Positions 22,017 through 32,436 of a stretch of 64,000 bases of DNA are shown here, piece by piece. A program made the translations under genes and the position numbers. Under the pieces are notes generated by a model that had not been told where the DNA came from, ran no database searches, and saw nothing but the letters and a program-made list of their open reading frames with translations. The stretch's first letter is position 1. Each line of letters opens with the position of its first letter. The stretch is taken from NCBI GenBank assembly GCA_030169165.1, contig CM058045.1:48107493-48171492 (forward strand), read 5' to 3'. Source of the DNA: Centaurea solstitialis (Eukaryota; Streptophyta; Magnoliopsida; Asterales; Asteraceae).

Positions 22017-24423
22017 TTAAGTTTTCTTTGGTACCCATAGAACTATGGATCCAGAAGTATCAGTAGGACTGGTTGAATCAGTGTCAGCCTTTACTGAAGT
22101 ATCAGTACAAGAGGCTGGAGTCTTGACTGAAGGAACAGTCTTGACAACCTTCTTTCCTTTGACTGATTTCTCAGTCTTGGGAATCTTCTTTACCTTAGCT
22201 GATTTTTCAGCTTTGGTAGCATCAGGACACTTACTCGCAATATGGTCATTTAATCCACAGTGATAGCATTTGCGATATTGAAAGCGTTTAGTGTGGTCCA
22301 GAAAGTTTTTGAACTTTAGGTGAGCAGGACCAGCACCAAGTATGCCTTTAGCATTGGACATTGGAGGAATTGGTTTCTTCTCCTGAGTCTTTTGCTTCAG
22401 GTCAATCTTCAGTCTAGGAACAGGACTCTGAGAAAGAGACTTAGTTCCAGAGACTGAAGGACCACCACCCAGAACTTTGTTCTTGGGTTTAGGACCCTTG
22501 GTCTTTGAAGGTGTTTCAGTTTTGGATTTATCCTTAACTGTATTCTTTTTGCTCTTAGGAGCACCTTCAGGGTGAGTGTTAGAAGAAGAAGAAGAAGAAG
22601 GGGTGTTTTCAGAGGCATTAGGAAGAGGAATAGAAGAAACAAATTTTCCAAATTTGAGCATGGAACTATCAGACTTAGTTTCTTCTTTCTTGTAACCACG
22701 AAAGAATCCAAGACCTCTCTTGCTTTTATCAGGCCTCCCTGAAGCTAATATTTCATCAACTTTTTCAGAGGCGTCACTCCATCCTTTGATGGTGACTTTT
22801 TCAGCATTTAATTGGGCAAGGGCCTTCTCTTTGGCAGCAAGAGCCATTTCTCTTTCAATACAAAGAGTTTTGTTTACAGTGACCTGATCCTTATAATTTT
22901 CTTCTACAATGGTAAGCTGTTTTAATTTTTCTTGACATTCTTTGAGTTGTCCTCTAAGGTCAATATTCATTTTTTCAGCAGATGTTTTACCATTAAGGGC
23001 TTTGTAAAGGTCGAGAGTGACCAGGTCTAACTGTGTTAAGCTTTCAAGAGGGATGAGAGGAATCGGTACCTGACTGGAAGAATCAGTCGCAGAGGTGGAA
23101 GCTTCAGGAGTTGTGGAAGAAGAAACTTCAGGATCCTGAGGAGAAATCTCTTCAGGAACCTCTTCTATCTTAGCCATGAGAGCTAAGGTAGGTTCCTCAA
23201 TAATGGCCATGAGTGCCACTTGAGTATCTTCCTCATCAGACGAGTCATCAGAGGAGACATCATCCCAATCGCAGTCTTCTGCGATTAAACCTTTGCCTTT
23301 ACGCTGAGTTTTCATCTTTTTGTACTTTTCCTTCAGGCGTTGGTATTTGGGGTTCTTGGAAGAAGATTTTGCAGAGGAGGGAGCAAACTGACTTTTTTCT
23401 GTACCTGCAATCATTAGCAAAGTGTCCTTTGCCCTGACAGTTGTAGCAGATAGCAGTAGCCTTGTCAACAGAATCTGACTTAGGCTTGTCAGTAATAGAA
23501 AGATGTTTCTTTTTATGGAAGTTTCCCTTTTTGGCAAACTTTTTGAAGGATCTAGTTAAAAGAGCAAGAGATTCATTAAATTCAGGATCTTCTGACATGT
23601 CAGAGTCAGAAGATTCTAATTCAGTAATAGTTACTGAAGAAGAAGAAGCAGCAACAGGAGGAACTGAATCAGAAACCAATGCAACAGATGTGCTTTTGGA
23701 TTCTTTAGAATCTCTTATGAGATTCTTTTTCAGTTTCTTCTGTTGTTCACGGTTCAGAAGAATACCGTACAGCTCACTTAGAGTGAGTGTCTTTATGTCC
23801 TTTGACATAGTTAAACAGGAGGTGTAGATTTCCCAATGTTCAGGAAGAGCTTCCATGAACTTGGTAACCACCTCAGAGTTAGAGTAGGTAGTACCGATGG
23901 TCTTCAGATCAATCAGAAGACAGTTGAATCTCTGATGTAGCTGGGAGAGAGTTTCATCCTTCTGATGAATAAAGCTTTCGTACTGACGAACCAAGAAAAT
24001 CTTTCTTGATTCCATTAGTACGGCGGTACCTTCATATTGAACACAGAGAGTGTCCCATATCTCCTTAGCAGAGCGAAGGTGACAGACAGAATGAAAGACG
24101 TCATCAGGGAGAGACATGGCAATGAGAGACCTAGCCTTGGTGTCAATGTTGACCAGGCGTCTATCTTCATCATTCCAGTCAGTTACGGGCTTTACCAGCT
24201 GTCTTTCAGGAACAGCAGGTTGACCAGCAGCAGCAGCAATGGGGTGGACGGTTTGAGTAGGCACATGTGGTCCGTTTTCCAGAAAATAAGGAATCTGGGG
24301 ATCAGAACCAGAGAGGAAAAGTTCCATCCTGGTTTTCCAAAGAGAGAAGTTGTCTTTGTTAAACCGAGGAGGCTTTCCAGCAGAGCCGGTATCAAAGTAG
24401 TTATCCTTAGCTTGAAGAGCCAT
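22017..24423 (-). pseudogene. Sirevirus-like gag with two zinc knuckles, one frameshift
   Basis: Starts at ATG 24423 about 60 bases after the PBS. The first frame (374 codons) has the copia capsid region (LWKTRMELFLSGSDP, MSLPDDVFHSVCHL, ALPEHWEIYTSCL) and CCHC knuckle CYNCQGKGHFANDC. At an A6 run (23393-23398 on the + strand) the frame shifts. The continuation (to 22017) carries an acidic SSDDSSDEED stretch, coiled-coil sequence and a second knuckle CYHCGLNDHIASKC, then lysine-rich sequence. Two knuckles in a long gag are typical of Sireviruses. One base too many in the A run explains the shift, so it may be real decay or an assembly error. Confidence 0.85.
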
Positions 24424-24483
24424 AGAATAAGAAGAGAGAGGATCACAAGATTTTTCTAGAGAAGAAAATGAGAGCTTGTAACT

Positions 24484-24495
24484 GCTCTGATACCA
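24484..24495 (-). other. primer-binding site (initiator tRNA-Met)
   Basis: Minus strand TGGTATCAGAGC starts two bases after the 5' LTR end. It matches the 3' end of plant initiator tRNA-Met, the usual primer of copia elements. Confidence 0.9.
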
Positions 24496-24497
24496 CT

Positions 24498-25483
24498 TGT
24501 TGGTCCCAAGTAGGTGACCTTCAAGTAAGGATAGTGTTTGGGATTATAGAAGGGGGGGTTGAATATAATCACACAAATTTCTCACTTTTAAATTCTTGTT
24601 TTATAAACAATATGAATTTACAGATTGTTGCGGAAATAGAGAAGACAATTAGTCTAAACTAAACAATCTAAGTTCTTTCACTATGCACTAAGTGAGAAGA
24701 GAATAAAGAAAGAAGATAGAGGGGATAAGAGAGAAAGGACTTGAGTAGAATTAGGATGAAGAAGAAGTATGGAGAACATCTCTTCACGTCCTATTTATAC
24801 TCCATGCATTTAATGCATGCAGACCTACTATTGTGACGTGTCACAATGTGAATGGTCTGTTGTACTATTTACTATAAACAAATGCTCTTTGCATGGTGTG
24901 CAAAAGAGGATGTTTGTAAACAGTTGCCTTATGGTCTGATAAGTACGGAGGGAACAGTAAAGTAACTGCCCTTATGTACTATTGTGTCAGAAAAGGCGTG
25001 TAATCCTTTTGTGCATTAGACTAAGACATTGTTCTAATCCTTCAGGATCAGGATACTGATCAGTGACTAGATTCCTGAAACTTGAGACGTTCAGGGTCAC
25101 GTGTATCCTGATGAATCTTCAGGATGTCATACGATAGTGAACAGATTGCTATCACTGAGTTCCGTCTTCAGATCACGAGCATGCTGTTCCTGTCATCAGC
25201 TATTTCTTCGACGTCGCTGATGGTTCTTTGTGTATGATCTTAATGTCTTCAGGATGAGGTCTTCACTTCAGTGGACAGGATCAGTAGACTGCAGAACAGA
25301 CTCGTTAGTCTCCTGATCCTGATCCTGATCTATAAAGTTAAGTTACAGCATAAGTAACATGGAATAACACAGAACAGACTCAGTGATAATTCCTCAAGCT
25401 ATAACAGAAGCAAAAACCTATTCACTAAGTAAAGATTCAGGATCATTATCATTTCATCAGGTCTTAGGAGAGCTGGATCAACA
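24498..25483 (-). repeat. 5' LTR of the Sirevirus-like element, with promoter
   Basis: Element-sense strand runs from 25483 down to 24498. A TATA box GTATAAATAG (24800-24791) should start the genomic transcript. A CCTGATCCTGATC repeat cluster lies upstream near 25311-25330. Confidence 0.9.
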
Positions 25484-27579
25484 AAGGTCCTGTACCAAAA
25501 GGTACCACATTCAATGTTCCCGCGAGCATTGTAAGTGGATGATGAAAGCGAAGTCCGTTGGAGATGGGGCCGCGTTTATGGTTTCAGAGTTAGTTGATGT
25601 ACACACCTGTTCTCGAACACAGTTGAACCCTAACCACCGTCAAGCTAACAAAAGGTTACTGGGCAACATTTTTAAAAATAAATTTATAAATCACCGCAGA
25701 GTACTAACGCCAAAAGATATGATCGAAGACTTTCGAGGACAGTATGGAGTTACGATCCCGTATCCCACCGCGTGGCGTGCGAGATGGAGGGCGATAACGT
25801 TAATCAGAGGCAGCCATGCAGAGTCGTTCACTCGGCTCCCCATGTATTTGTCTAACTTGAAGCGTGTAAATCCAGGGACCAGAACGGCAATAAGGACAGA
25901 CTCCAGCGGGCGTTTTGCGGAGTGTTTCGTTGCCCTTGGTGTTTCGGTACGTTAATAGACTATAAATTTAACATTATACATACAATTTAGTTAACCCTAG
26001 TTTCTAAACATCTATTTTTACGCAGATACAAACATTCTTACAAAACCTGCGACCTGTCCTTATAATAGATGCTGCGCACCTGAAGGGGGAATATTTGGGT
26101 ACTATGTTCTTGGTTGTGGCCATGGATGGAAACAACAACATTGTGCCCATTGCATTAGGTGTAGGTAGGTCCGAGACAGCAGACGAGTGGACATGGTTCC
26201 TGAACACGTTAAAAACATGTATCGGCGAGCCAAATGGGTTGGTGTTTATGTCGGATAGAGCTTCTTCTATAAACGCAGCCATCACCTCCATTTTTCCAAA
26301 CGCATACCATGCGTTGTGTTGTCGACATTTGCTCATGAATGTGAGATCAAAAAATGCAAGGATAAAACAACTCAAGACCCCATACTGGAAGGCCTGCAAG
26401 GCTTACACCCCTGAAGTGTTTGAGCGAATGATGACTATTCTTCAACTCGCCATACCTGAAGGTGCTCAATTGATGCGAGACGTTGGGGTGGAAAGGTGGT
26501 CAAGGGCTTATTTTCCTATGCAACGTTTTAACATTATGACGTCGAACAGTGCAGAGTCCATCAACGCACTGTCAAGGAATGCTCGTAAATTACCTATTGT
26601 CGGACTAATTGAGTACTTTAGAGAATTCCAACAAGAGTGGTACTTTCTTCGTCGACAAAAAGGAGGTATAGAAAAAATAAATATTTTAGTTTTACGTTAG
26701 TTAGTTTTTTACTTGAATATAATAGTTTCTAAACCTATATATTGTATATTTTGCAGACGAACTAAACCACGAACTGACAGAATGGGCTCAACGAAAGATC
26801 CTGAAAAGGATTGAAAAATCCTATAGATGGACTGTACATGGAATTGGCTACGACCGATGGGAGGTCCGCGATTACGGCAAGAACGCGGAGGTTGATAAGC
26901 TTCACCGTTCTTGCACATGTCTCAAGTGGCAGGTGTCTGGGTTGCCGTGCGGTCATGCCATCGCCGTTGCAAAACATTTAGGTGACAGGGATGTGTCGCA
27001 TTTGATTACGGTGAATTATTACATGTCCCAATTGTACAAGGCAACATACAGTGGGGTAATTAATCCAGTCGGACCTCCAGAAACATGGCAGTATCCACAA
27101 GACCCTCTACCGACAGTACTTCCACCGTTGATAATAAAGAGACCAGTTGGAAGACCAAAGAAGGTCAAACGTCGTGCATCTCGCGGTGAAAGTCGTTCAC
27201 AGCAGAAGTGTCCTAGGTGTGACGAATACGGACATTTGAGCACGCAATGTCCGTGGATTCCATCGTCAACTAGAGGAAGCAGTCAGCTAGAGCCGTTTGC
27301 AACTGTCGATCTTAATAGTGGTTACGAAAATGTACGCTTTCATTAGCCGGTTAATGTGTAACCCATGTCCTTGCATTAATAAAAAGTAACTTGTTTTAGC
27401 TTCTAACATATTAGTTATACGGAAAGATAATTGTATTAATAAAAAGTAACATGATAGTACTATAATACATTCATGGTAAACCGATACATAAACTTAGACA
27501 TAAAAACGGAAACCAGCAGAAACATAACATAAGCGTAAACGCGCATACACCATAGACGAAAATACATCTTTCTTCCCTA

Positions 27580-27906
27580 TCAGTAATTTGGGTAGCATTC
27601 CGTGCATTCCGCAATGAAGACGTGTAAGTGGCGGAATTCGTCCTCAATGTTCTGTACCTCTTCTTCTATAAGCTTTATTGCGCGTTCATCCTTCCTAATT
27701 TCTTTTTGGGTGCACCTAACCATCGCTTTTTTCTCTGCAACTGACTTCTCGAGTGCTTCTTTTTCCAGTAGCTTAGCCTTCATGACCTCCTTTAGTTGGT
27801 TCAACTCAGCTTCTTTCGCCCTTACTTTCGCTGCAAGTTAATCCGGCATGTGTTGTGAACTCGGAGGGTTGTTTGTAGAAGTGGATGGACGAGAACTTTC
27901 AGCCAT
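27580..27906 (-). pseudogene. small coiled-coil gene of the MULE (108 codons, one in-frame stop)
   Basis: ATG at 27906 follows a TATA box at about 90 bases. The frame runs MAESSRPSTSTNNPPSSQHM, a TAA at codon 23 (27840-27838), then continues in the same frame as a charged heptad-rich helix (KAKLLEKEALEKSVAEKKAM, KLIEEEVQNIEDEF) and ends at 27580. It lies convergent to the transposase gene, 234 bases from its stop. MuDR of maize has a second gene, mudrB, in the same arrangement. I see no sequence similarity to claim homology, only position. A CAA-to-TAA change would explain the stop. Confidence 0.6.
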
Positions 27907-27995
27907 TTCAAGAGAGTTTGTAGAAATTTTTGTAATAAATAAGTAACAAAGAAGAGTTGGTGGTAAGGTGTGAAGTTTACGTTGAGATGTAACTG

Positions 27996-28006
27996 CTATT
28001 TATATA
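27996..28006 (-). promoter_or_regulatory. TATA box of the coiled-coil gene
   Basis: Minus strand TATATAAATAG, about 90 bases upstream of ATG 27906. Confidence 0.6.
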
Positions 28007-29330
28007 GCCTTGGAGCCGATACACTTTTAAGCCTTTTTTCAAACTCATCAGGCATCTTTTGCTTTTCAGATAAATCAACAATGATAATTCAGCCTTTTTC
28101 AGACCTAGCAGACGTCTTTTGCTTTATTCACGTAAAGGATTGTACCAACGTCTTAATGACTCTTTTGTTTTATCAGTGTTGTCATGTTATTTACCCATGT
28201 AGTGTTGTCATCTTATCATTATTACTTTTATCAGGCATCTTTTGCTTTTCAGATAAATCAGCAATGCTTTTTCAGTATGAATTATTACTGTCATCTTTAT
28301 CAGTGTTGTAAGGATCACGTGAAGTATTGTCCCAACGTCATAATGACTCCTGCCTTTATCAGTATGAATTATTATTGTCATCTTATCAGTGTTGTCATCT
28401 TTTTTACCCCTGTAGTGTTGTCATCTTATCATTATTACTTTTAAGATGAATTGATATGGATAGAGGGTTGTTTTAGGGTTTCAATTTGAAAAAAAAGAGG
28501 TATTTTTTTATGAAGAACAGTTGTGGGAAATATGGAGGTATTTTAAAAGCTGAATTTGGTGTTTAGCTACTAATTTCTACTTTTGTAGGTCTGTAATTTC
28601 TGAATTTACTTTTTACCTGTTTATTTCTACTGTTTACTTCTGTAATTTAAAAAGTAGATTCTTTTGAAGACATAGATAAATGTTAAATAACATTGGTAGA
28701 ATAAGATTTTCAATCAAACTTTGCACTTGTAAGGATCACGTGAAGAGTGTAGCAACCATTCATTATTGAGTCTTAAAATAAGGCTGAAACGTTTGTAAAA
28801 GGCTGAAACGTCTGTTATGATTTACGCTTATGCATAAGGCTGAAGGGTGTAGTACACTATTGCTTTTATCTTTGACCTGTATTTGCAATCAACCCATGTG
28901 ACTACTTCTGAATTATTACTGTCATCTTATTAGTGTTGTCATATTTTTTTACCCATGTAGTGTTGTCATCTTATCATTATTACTTTTATCTTCATGTCAG
29001 ATAAATTATTGTAAGGATCACGTGAAGAGTGTAGCAACCATTCAGTATTGGGTCTTAAAATAAGGCTGAAACGTCTGTAAAAGGCTGAAACGTCTACACT
29101 CTTGCTTTTATCTTTGACCTGTATTTGCAATCAACCCATGTGATTACTTCTGAATTATTACTGTCATCTTTTTTACCCCTGTAGTGTTGTCATCTTCAGA
29201 ATTATTGTAAGGATCACGTGAAGAGTGTAGCAACCATCCAGTATTTGCAATCAACCCATGTGACTCCTTCTGAATTATTTTATCAACAATTAAGTCACAT
29301 GGGTTACACTTGATGATTCATGGTCTGATA
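28007..29330. repeat. intergenic repeat zone with G-box motifs
   Basis: Irregular direct repeats of several short modules: AAGGATCACGTGAAG (28311, 28731, 29013, 29211), AAGGCTGAAACGTCTGTAA, CAGTGTTGTCATCTTATCA and CAACCCATGTGACT. The palindromic CACGTG recurs in the same ATCACGTGA context. No coding gene is supported; the 113- and 86-codon ORFs here are repeat artefacts. Confidence 0.7.
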
Positions 29331-29335
29331 TTTCT

Positions 29336-29343
29336 TATAAATA
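29336..29343 (+). promoter_or_regulatory. TATA box of B3-like mini-gene 1
   Basis: TATAAATA about 80 bases upstream of ATG 29416, followed by a C/A-rich leader (CCACACAACTTGAG). Confidence 0.65.
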
Positions 29344-29415
29344 GGAAGTGTCTCATTAACCGAAACCACACAACTTGAGAAATCTGCAAAACATACATCC
29401 TACTTCAAACTGCAA

Positions 29416-29840
29416 ATGGCTTCTTCGTCAACTAACCCCCTTTACTTCACAGTTCAGAATGAAAGAGACTGGACTGACATTGGCATTTTGGTAAGCTTAT
29501 TCAACTGCTTCATAGTTCACCTTATTTGACATTACAGTTCAGTTTATTTCACATTTTTTAAATCGACCGTCTTTTTCAGCATATTCCTTTACCCTTTGTC
29601 AATATGTGGAATTTGAACAATCACAAGAAGTGTATAATAAGATTTGGAAGATGGGGCCATCCTATGGAACTGATTCTTATGCCAAGTGGATGTTTCTGCA
29701 TGTGCGGCGAGTTTCGCCTCATGTTTATCCAACACAAGCTACAAGATGCCGCTTGGTTGAAGTTCAAGCTTGTTCAAGATCGACCTACTACTGGGATGGC
29801 TAGTTTGTACGATGTTATTTTTGAGGTGGAGGAGGTGTGA
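29416..29840 (+). CDS. B3-like mini-gene 1 (111 aa, two exons)
   Basis: Exons 29416-29490 and 29580-29840 give 111 codons. Exon 1 is MASSSTNPLYFTVQNERDWT..., and exon 2 begins HIPLPFVNMWNLNN and ends YDVIFEVEEV. The pattern 'F.V....IL.IP..FV..W' then short strands, a 'G.F' turn, 'L....WL.F.LV.D' and a final 'Y.VIF.V' follows the strand order of plant B3 domains (IP..F....., G-W, D.F, F.V.IF). The protein would be a bare B3-type fold with nothing else. This is fold inference from sequence pattern, not a confirmed match. Gene 3 (31221-31644) shares length, intron position and most key residues, which supports both as real genes. DNA binding is possible but untested. Confidence 0.68.
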
Positions 29841-30144
29841 TATGTTTGTACCAGTTTTATGGTATACTTGTGTAATTTCATGCTTTCAATTAAATGACCC
29901 CCCTAGCAGGGGTGTCATCTTAGTGTTGTATGGCTTGTAGCATGTTTTAAAAACAATGTTGATCGTTTGTTTTCGGTTCAAAAGGCTGAAGGGTGTAGCA
30001 ACCATTCACTATTGCTTTTAATCTTGTAAGTAGTACACTATTGAGTTGGTAGAGTTATCTTTATTGAACATTAAGAATTACGGGAAAGTAACATAGCGGA
30101 AAACAAACATGACTGGAAACTAAGACAACGGGAAAATAACATAA

Positions 30145-30684
30145 TTAAAGCATTTTTACGTCGAAAATAACATTGCAGCCATCCATAAGCTCATTTGTTT
30201 GTGGGTCTTGAACAAGAGTAAACACCAACCAACGATCGGGGTCCAGTTTGCCACACCAAGGCCACGACTTAAAATCACCCTTAACGATAACACGGTCAGA
30301 AGGAGATCCGGGTGATGCCTCAAAACCTACTTTCATGTCCATAGGAAACTTCATGTCTAAGACCCTCATCAGGCACTTATTATGATTGTTCAAAGCCATA
30401 TTCTCACAAACTCGGTTGGAATTTGCTGAAAAAATTAAAAGACCGAACAAATTATGAAGTAATAAACTTACTATAGTAATAAAAGACTGGTACAAACATA
30501 TCACACCTCCTCCAAAATTAAACTGCAATTTGCTATAGTAATAGTTATTAAAAGACTGGAATTTGCTATAGTAATAGTTATGAAACAGAAAAAATAAACT
30601 TACAAGTCGGCCAGTTTGGTATACAAAATTATCAACCCGAGCACAGAAGGATGTGCGGTCACCCGAACGTAAAAATCCTGCCAT
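30145..30684 (-). pseudogene. B3-like mini-gene 2, frameshifted
   Basis: Exon 1 is 30684-30604 (MAGFLRSGDRTSFCARVDNF...) and exon 2 is 30425-30145, with the intron in the same place as genes 1 and 3. Exon 2 starts QIPTEFVRIW, then one base is missing after the TGG at 30398-30396. The other frame continues LNNHNKCLMRVLDMKFPMDM and ends CNVIFDVKML. A TATATATAGG motif lies near 30740-30750. It is more diverged than genes 1 and 3 (it has an extra loop, EASPGSPSD). A start at the in-frame ATG inside exon 2 would lose the first strands. Confidence 0.6.
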
Positions 30685-31220
30685 TTTGAAGAGAGGATTT
30701 ACAGTTGCAATGTGATTATTTGAAGACATTTGGTATCCTATATATAGGTGTTCACGGGTCTTTATTAACAATTCAATCACATGATTAATTAAGGCTTTTT
30801 CAGACGACTATCTGAAAAGCAAATGATGTTTTCTAAAGCTATATTGAATTGTTGTCTTTTTATGCTTTATATTCACGTGAAAATGTTTCTAAAGCTATAC
30901 TGAGTTGTCATCTTATACTTTTTCAGAATGGTCAGGAATCCAATAATGTAACATTTTCGTATTTACAATGGTCTATTTGATTTGAATGTCTTTAACTTTT
31001 TTCATGGAATGAGAATTCTGCACGAAAACCTTTGTCTTTTGGCAAATTAATAATGTAATTATATCTTTATTTGATGAACACATAATAGGGGGATGATTTC
31101 ATTGAAAGCATGATAAGATTGTTGATACAGTAATTTAAAAGAAATAACAGTTATTAGATCAAACAACTACAACAGGAAACTACAAAGTGCTTGTTCATCA
31201 ACCCCTTGATCAACAACATA

Positions 31221-31644
31221 TCACATCTCCTCGATGTCAAACATATGTTCGAACTTCTTTAACGGCCCAAAAGTTGGTCGATCATGAACGAGTGTCAGCT
31301 TCAACCAGTCGGCCTTGTCGAGCTTGTACTCGCGCAACATTTGTCCTAACTTGCCAGAGATGATAACATGTCCGGGAGCAATGGGCATCATCGTCATATT
31401 GAAACACACATTCCCATTCCGGATTAGTATGTCACAATGTGTCGTTAAGTTCCACATGGTCACAAATGGAGCGGGGATGATCTGTAATATTTTTAACCGA
31501 AAAACAAATGTTCAACATTGTAAATAAAACATGCAAGATTTAGAAGAATGAAGATTCAGAAATGCTTACCAAAACACCATTGTCACTTATGTGTTTGTCA
31601 TTTTTAACAGTGAAGTATACGGGGTTTGTAGAAGAAGAAGCCAT
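31221..31644 (-). CDS. B3-like mini-gene 3 (111 aa, two exons)
   Basis: Exons 31644-31570 and 31481-31221, 111 codons. It begins MASSSTNPVYFTVKNDKH, exon 2 begins IIPAPFVTMWNLTTH, and it ends FEHMFDIEEM. MASSSTNP.YFTV, IP.PFV.MWNL, LK.TLVHDRPT and the acidic end are shared with gene 1, which lies on the other strand 1.4 kb away. The two are therefore duplicates in inverted orientation. It keeps a TATA box (31752-31745) and intact splice sites. The predicted fold and caveat are as for gene 1. Confidence 0.68.
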
Positions 31645-31744
31645 TTCAGTTGCAGTTGGAAGTCTAAAGATGAAATGAAAGTAAACTAAAAATTATGAAA
31701 CAAGTTTATGAGAGTTGTGATGTATTGGTTAATGACTTACCTCC

Positions 31745-31752
31745 TATTTATA
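31745..31752 (-). promoter_or_regulatory. TATA box of B3-like mini-gene 3
   Basis: Minus strand TATAAATAGGA, about 100 bases before ATG 31644. Mini-gene 1 has the same TATAAATAGGA sequence. Confidence 0.65.
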
Positions 31753-31789
31753 ACCAGTTGTAGCTACTCAACCACAATTACTACTTGCT

Positions 31790-32090
31790 TTTTACAGGCT
31801 GAAACGTCTGTAAAAGGCTGAAACTTCTGTAAAAGGCTGAAAGGATCACGTGAAAGGATGAAACAGTTACTGTTTCTTCACGGGTCTTTATTAACTATTC
31901 AATCACATGATTCATTAAGGCTTTTTCAGACGACTGATTAAAGCTATACTGAACTATCTGAAAGGCTTTTTCGATCACGTGAAAAATGTACGACATTACA
32001 TTACATCCAAAGGAGGTACAATATGAATTATTACTGTCATCTTTATCAGTGTTGTAAGGATAAATGGCTGAAAGGATCACGTGAAGAGTC
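31790..32090. repeat. second G-box repeat zone
   Basis: AAGGCTGAAACTTCTGTAAA and AAGGATCACGTGAA units as at 28007-29330. ATCACGTGA occurs at 31845, 31974 and 32076. Confidence 0.65.
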
Positions 32091-32128
32091 GTATTTATGT
32101 CGTTTTATGTATACAATTGATAACCTAA

Positions 32129-32420
32129 CTACACAACATTTTTTAATGTCACTTCACAGTGAGATAAAAGAGCTAGAAGATGCACAAGCTCAACATCTGC
32201 AAACATAGGCAACCCGATAAATGATAATCCTACAAATGCCAACCATTAATTTTATAAGGTCTCGGTGCAACCATAACGACCGTATAAAAATGATGTTTGG
32301 CATTTGGCGGGTCTTATATCATGTTGCCTATCTTGCAGATGTTGAGCCTGTACACCTTCCGGTTCTCTTATCCCACTGTGAAGCGACTTTAAAAAATGTT
32401 GTGTCAAAAATGTTGTACAA
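32129..32420. repeat. foldback hairpin 1
   Basis: Left arm about 32129-32266 and right arm about 32278-32420, with a very short loop. Matching ends: ACACAACATTTTTTAATGTC pairs with GACTTTAAAAAATGTTGTGT. Next come TCAACATCTGCAAACATAGG with CTATCTTGCAGATGTTGA, then the core AATGCCAACCATTAATTTTA with AAAAATGATGTTTGGCATT. RNA from here would fold into a long imperfect duplex. Confidence 0.75.
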
Positions 32421-32436
32421 ATAGAGTCATCTACAC

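Larger units (their letters stand above)
12558..25483 (-). mobile_element. full-length Sirevirus-like Ty1/copia retrotransposon inside the transposase gene
   Basis: 986-bp LTRs at 12558-13543 and 24498-25483; 5-bp target duplication AAGGT (12553-12557 and 25484-25488); ends TGTTGG...CAACA. Element order on the minus strand: 5' LTR, PBS, gag with two zinc knuckles, pol (PR-IN-RT-RH), then a long extra ORF. Large size, two CCHC knuckles and a downstream ORF point to the Sirevirus/Maximus lineage. By eye the LTRs differ at four positions (12731/24671, 12944/24884, 13202/25142, 13315/25255), so the insertion is young. Confidence 0.93.
11711..27346 (+). pseudogene. mudrA-like: MULE (MuDR-type) transposase, split by a retrotransposon
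   Basis: Exon 1 is 11711-12557 continuing at 25489-25946 once the insertion and one TSD copy are removed. Exon 2 is 26026-26665 and exon 3 is 26757-27346; phases agree and give about 844 codons. Visible parts: N-terminal PB1-like region (MSSGGDKARLYLCSGG) and acidic stretch; MuDR DNA-binding domain around residues 255-325; MULE catalytic core with likely acidic triad D450 (LIIDAAHLKG), D512 (FMSDRAS) and E612 (TSNSAESINA); SWIM zinc finger CTC...CGH; AT-hook-like VGRPKK; zinc knuckle CPRCDEYGHLSTQC. In the family this enzyme cuts and joins element ends. The retrotransposon sits after codon 282, so no full protein can be made today, but no other stop or frameshift was seen. The start was chosen at the first ATG after the TATA box. 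Confidence 0.9.

Noticed and set aside
28311..29330. CRISPR-like array of ATCACGTGA repeats
   Set aside because: Spacing is irregular (roughly 200-420 bases), repeats are short and the genome is a plant's.
32221..32424. 67-codon ORF MIILQMPTINFIRSRCNHND...
   Set aside because: It runs across the loop and arms of hairpin 1, so it reflects the inverted repeat and not a gene.
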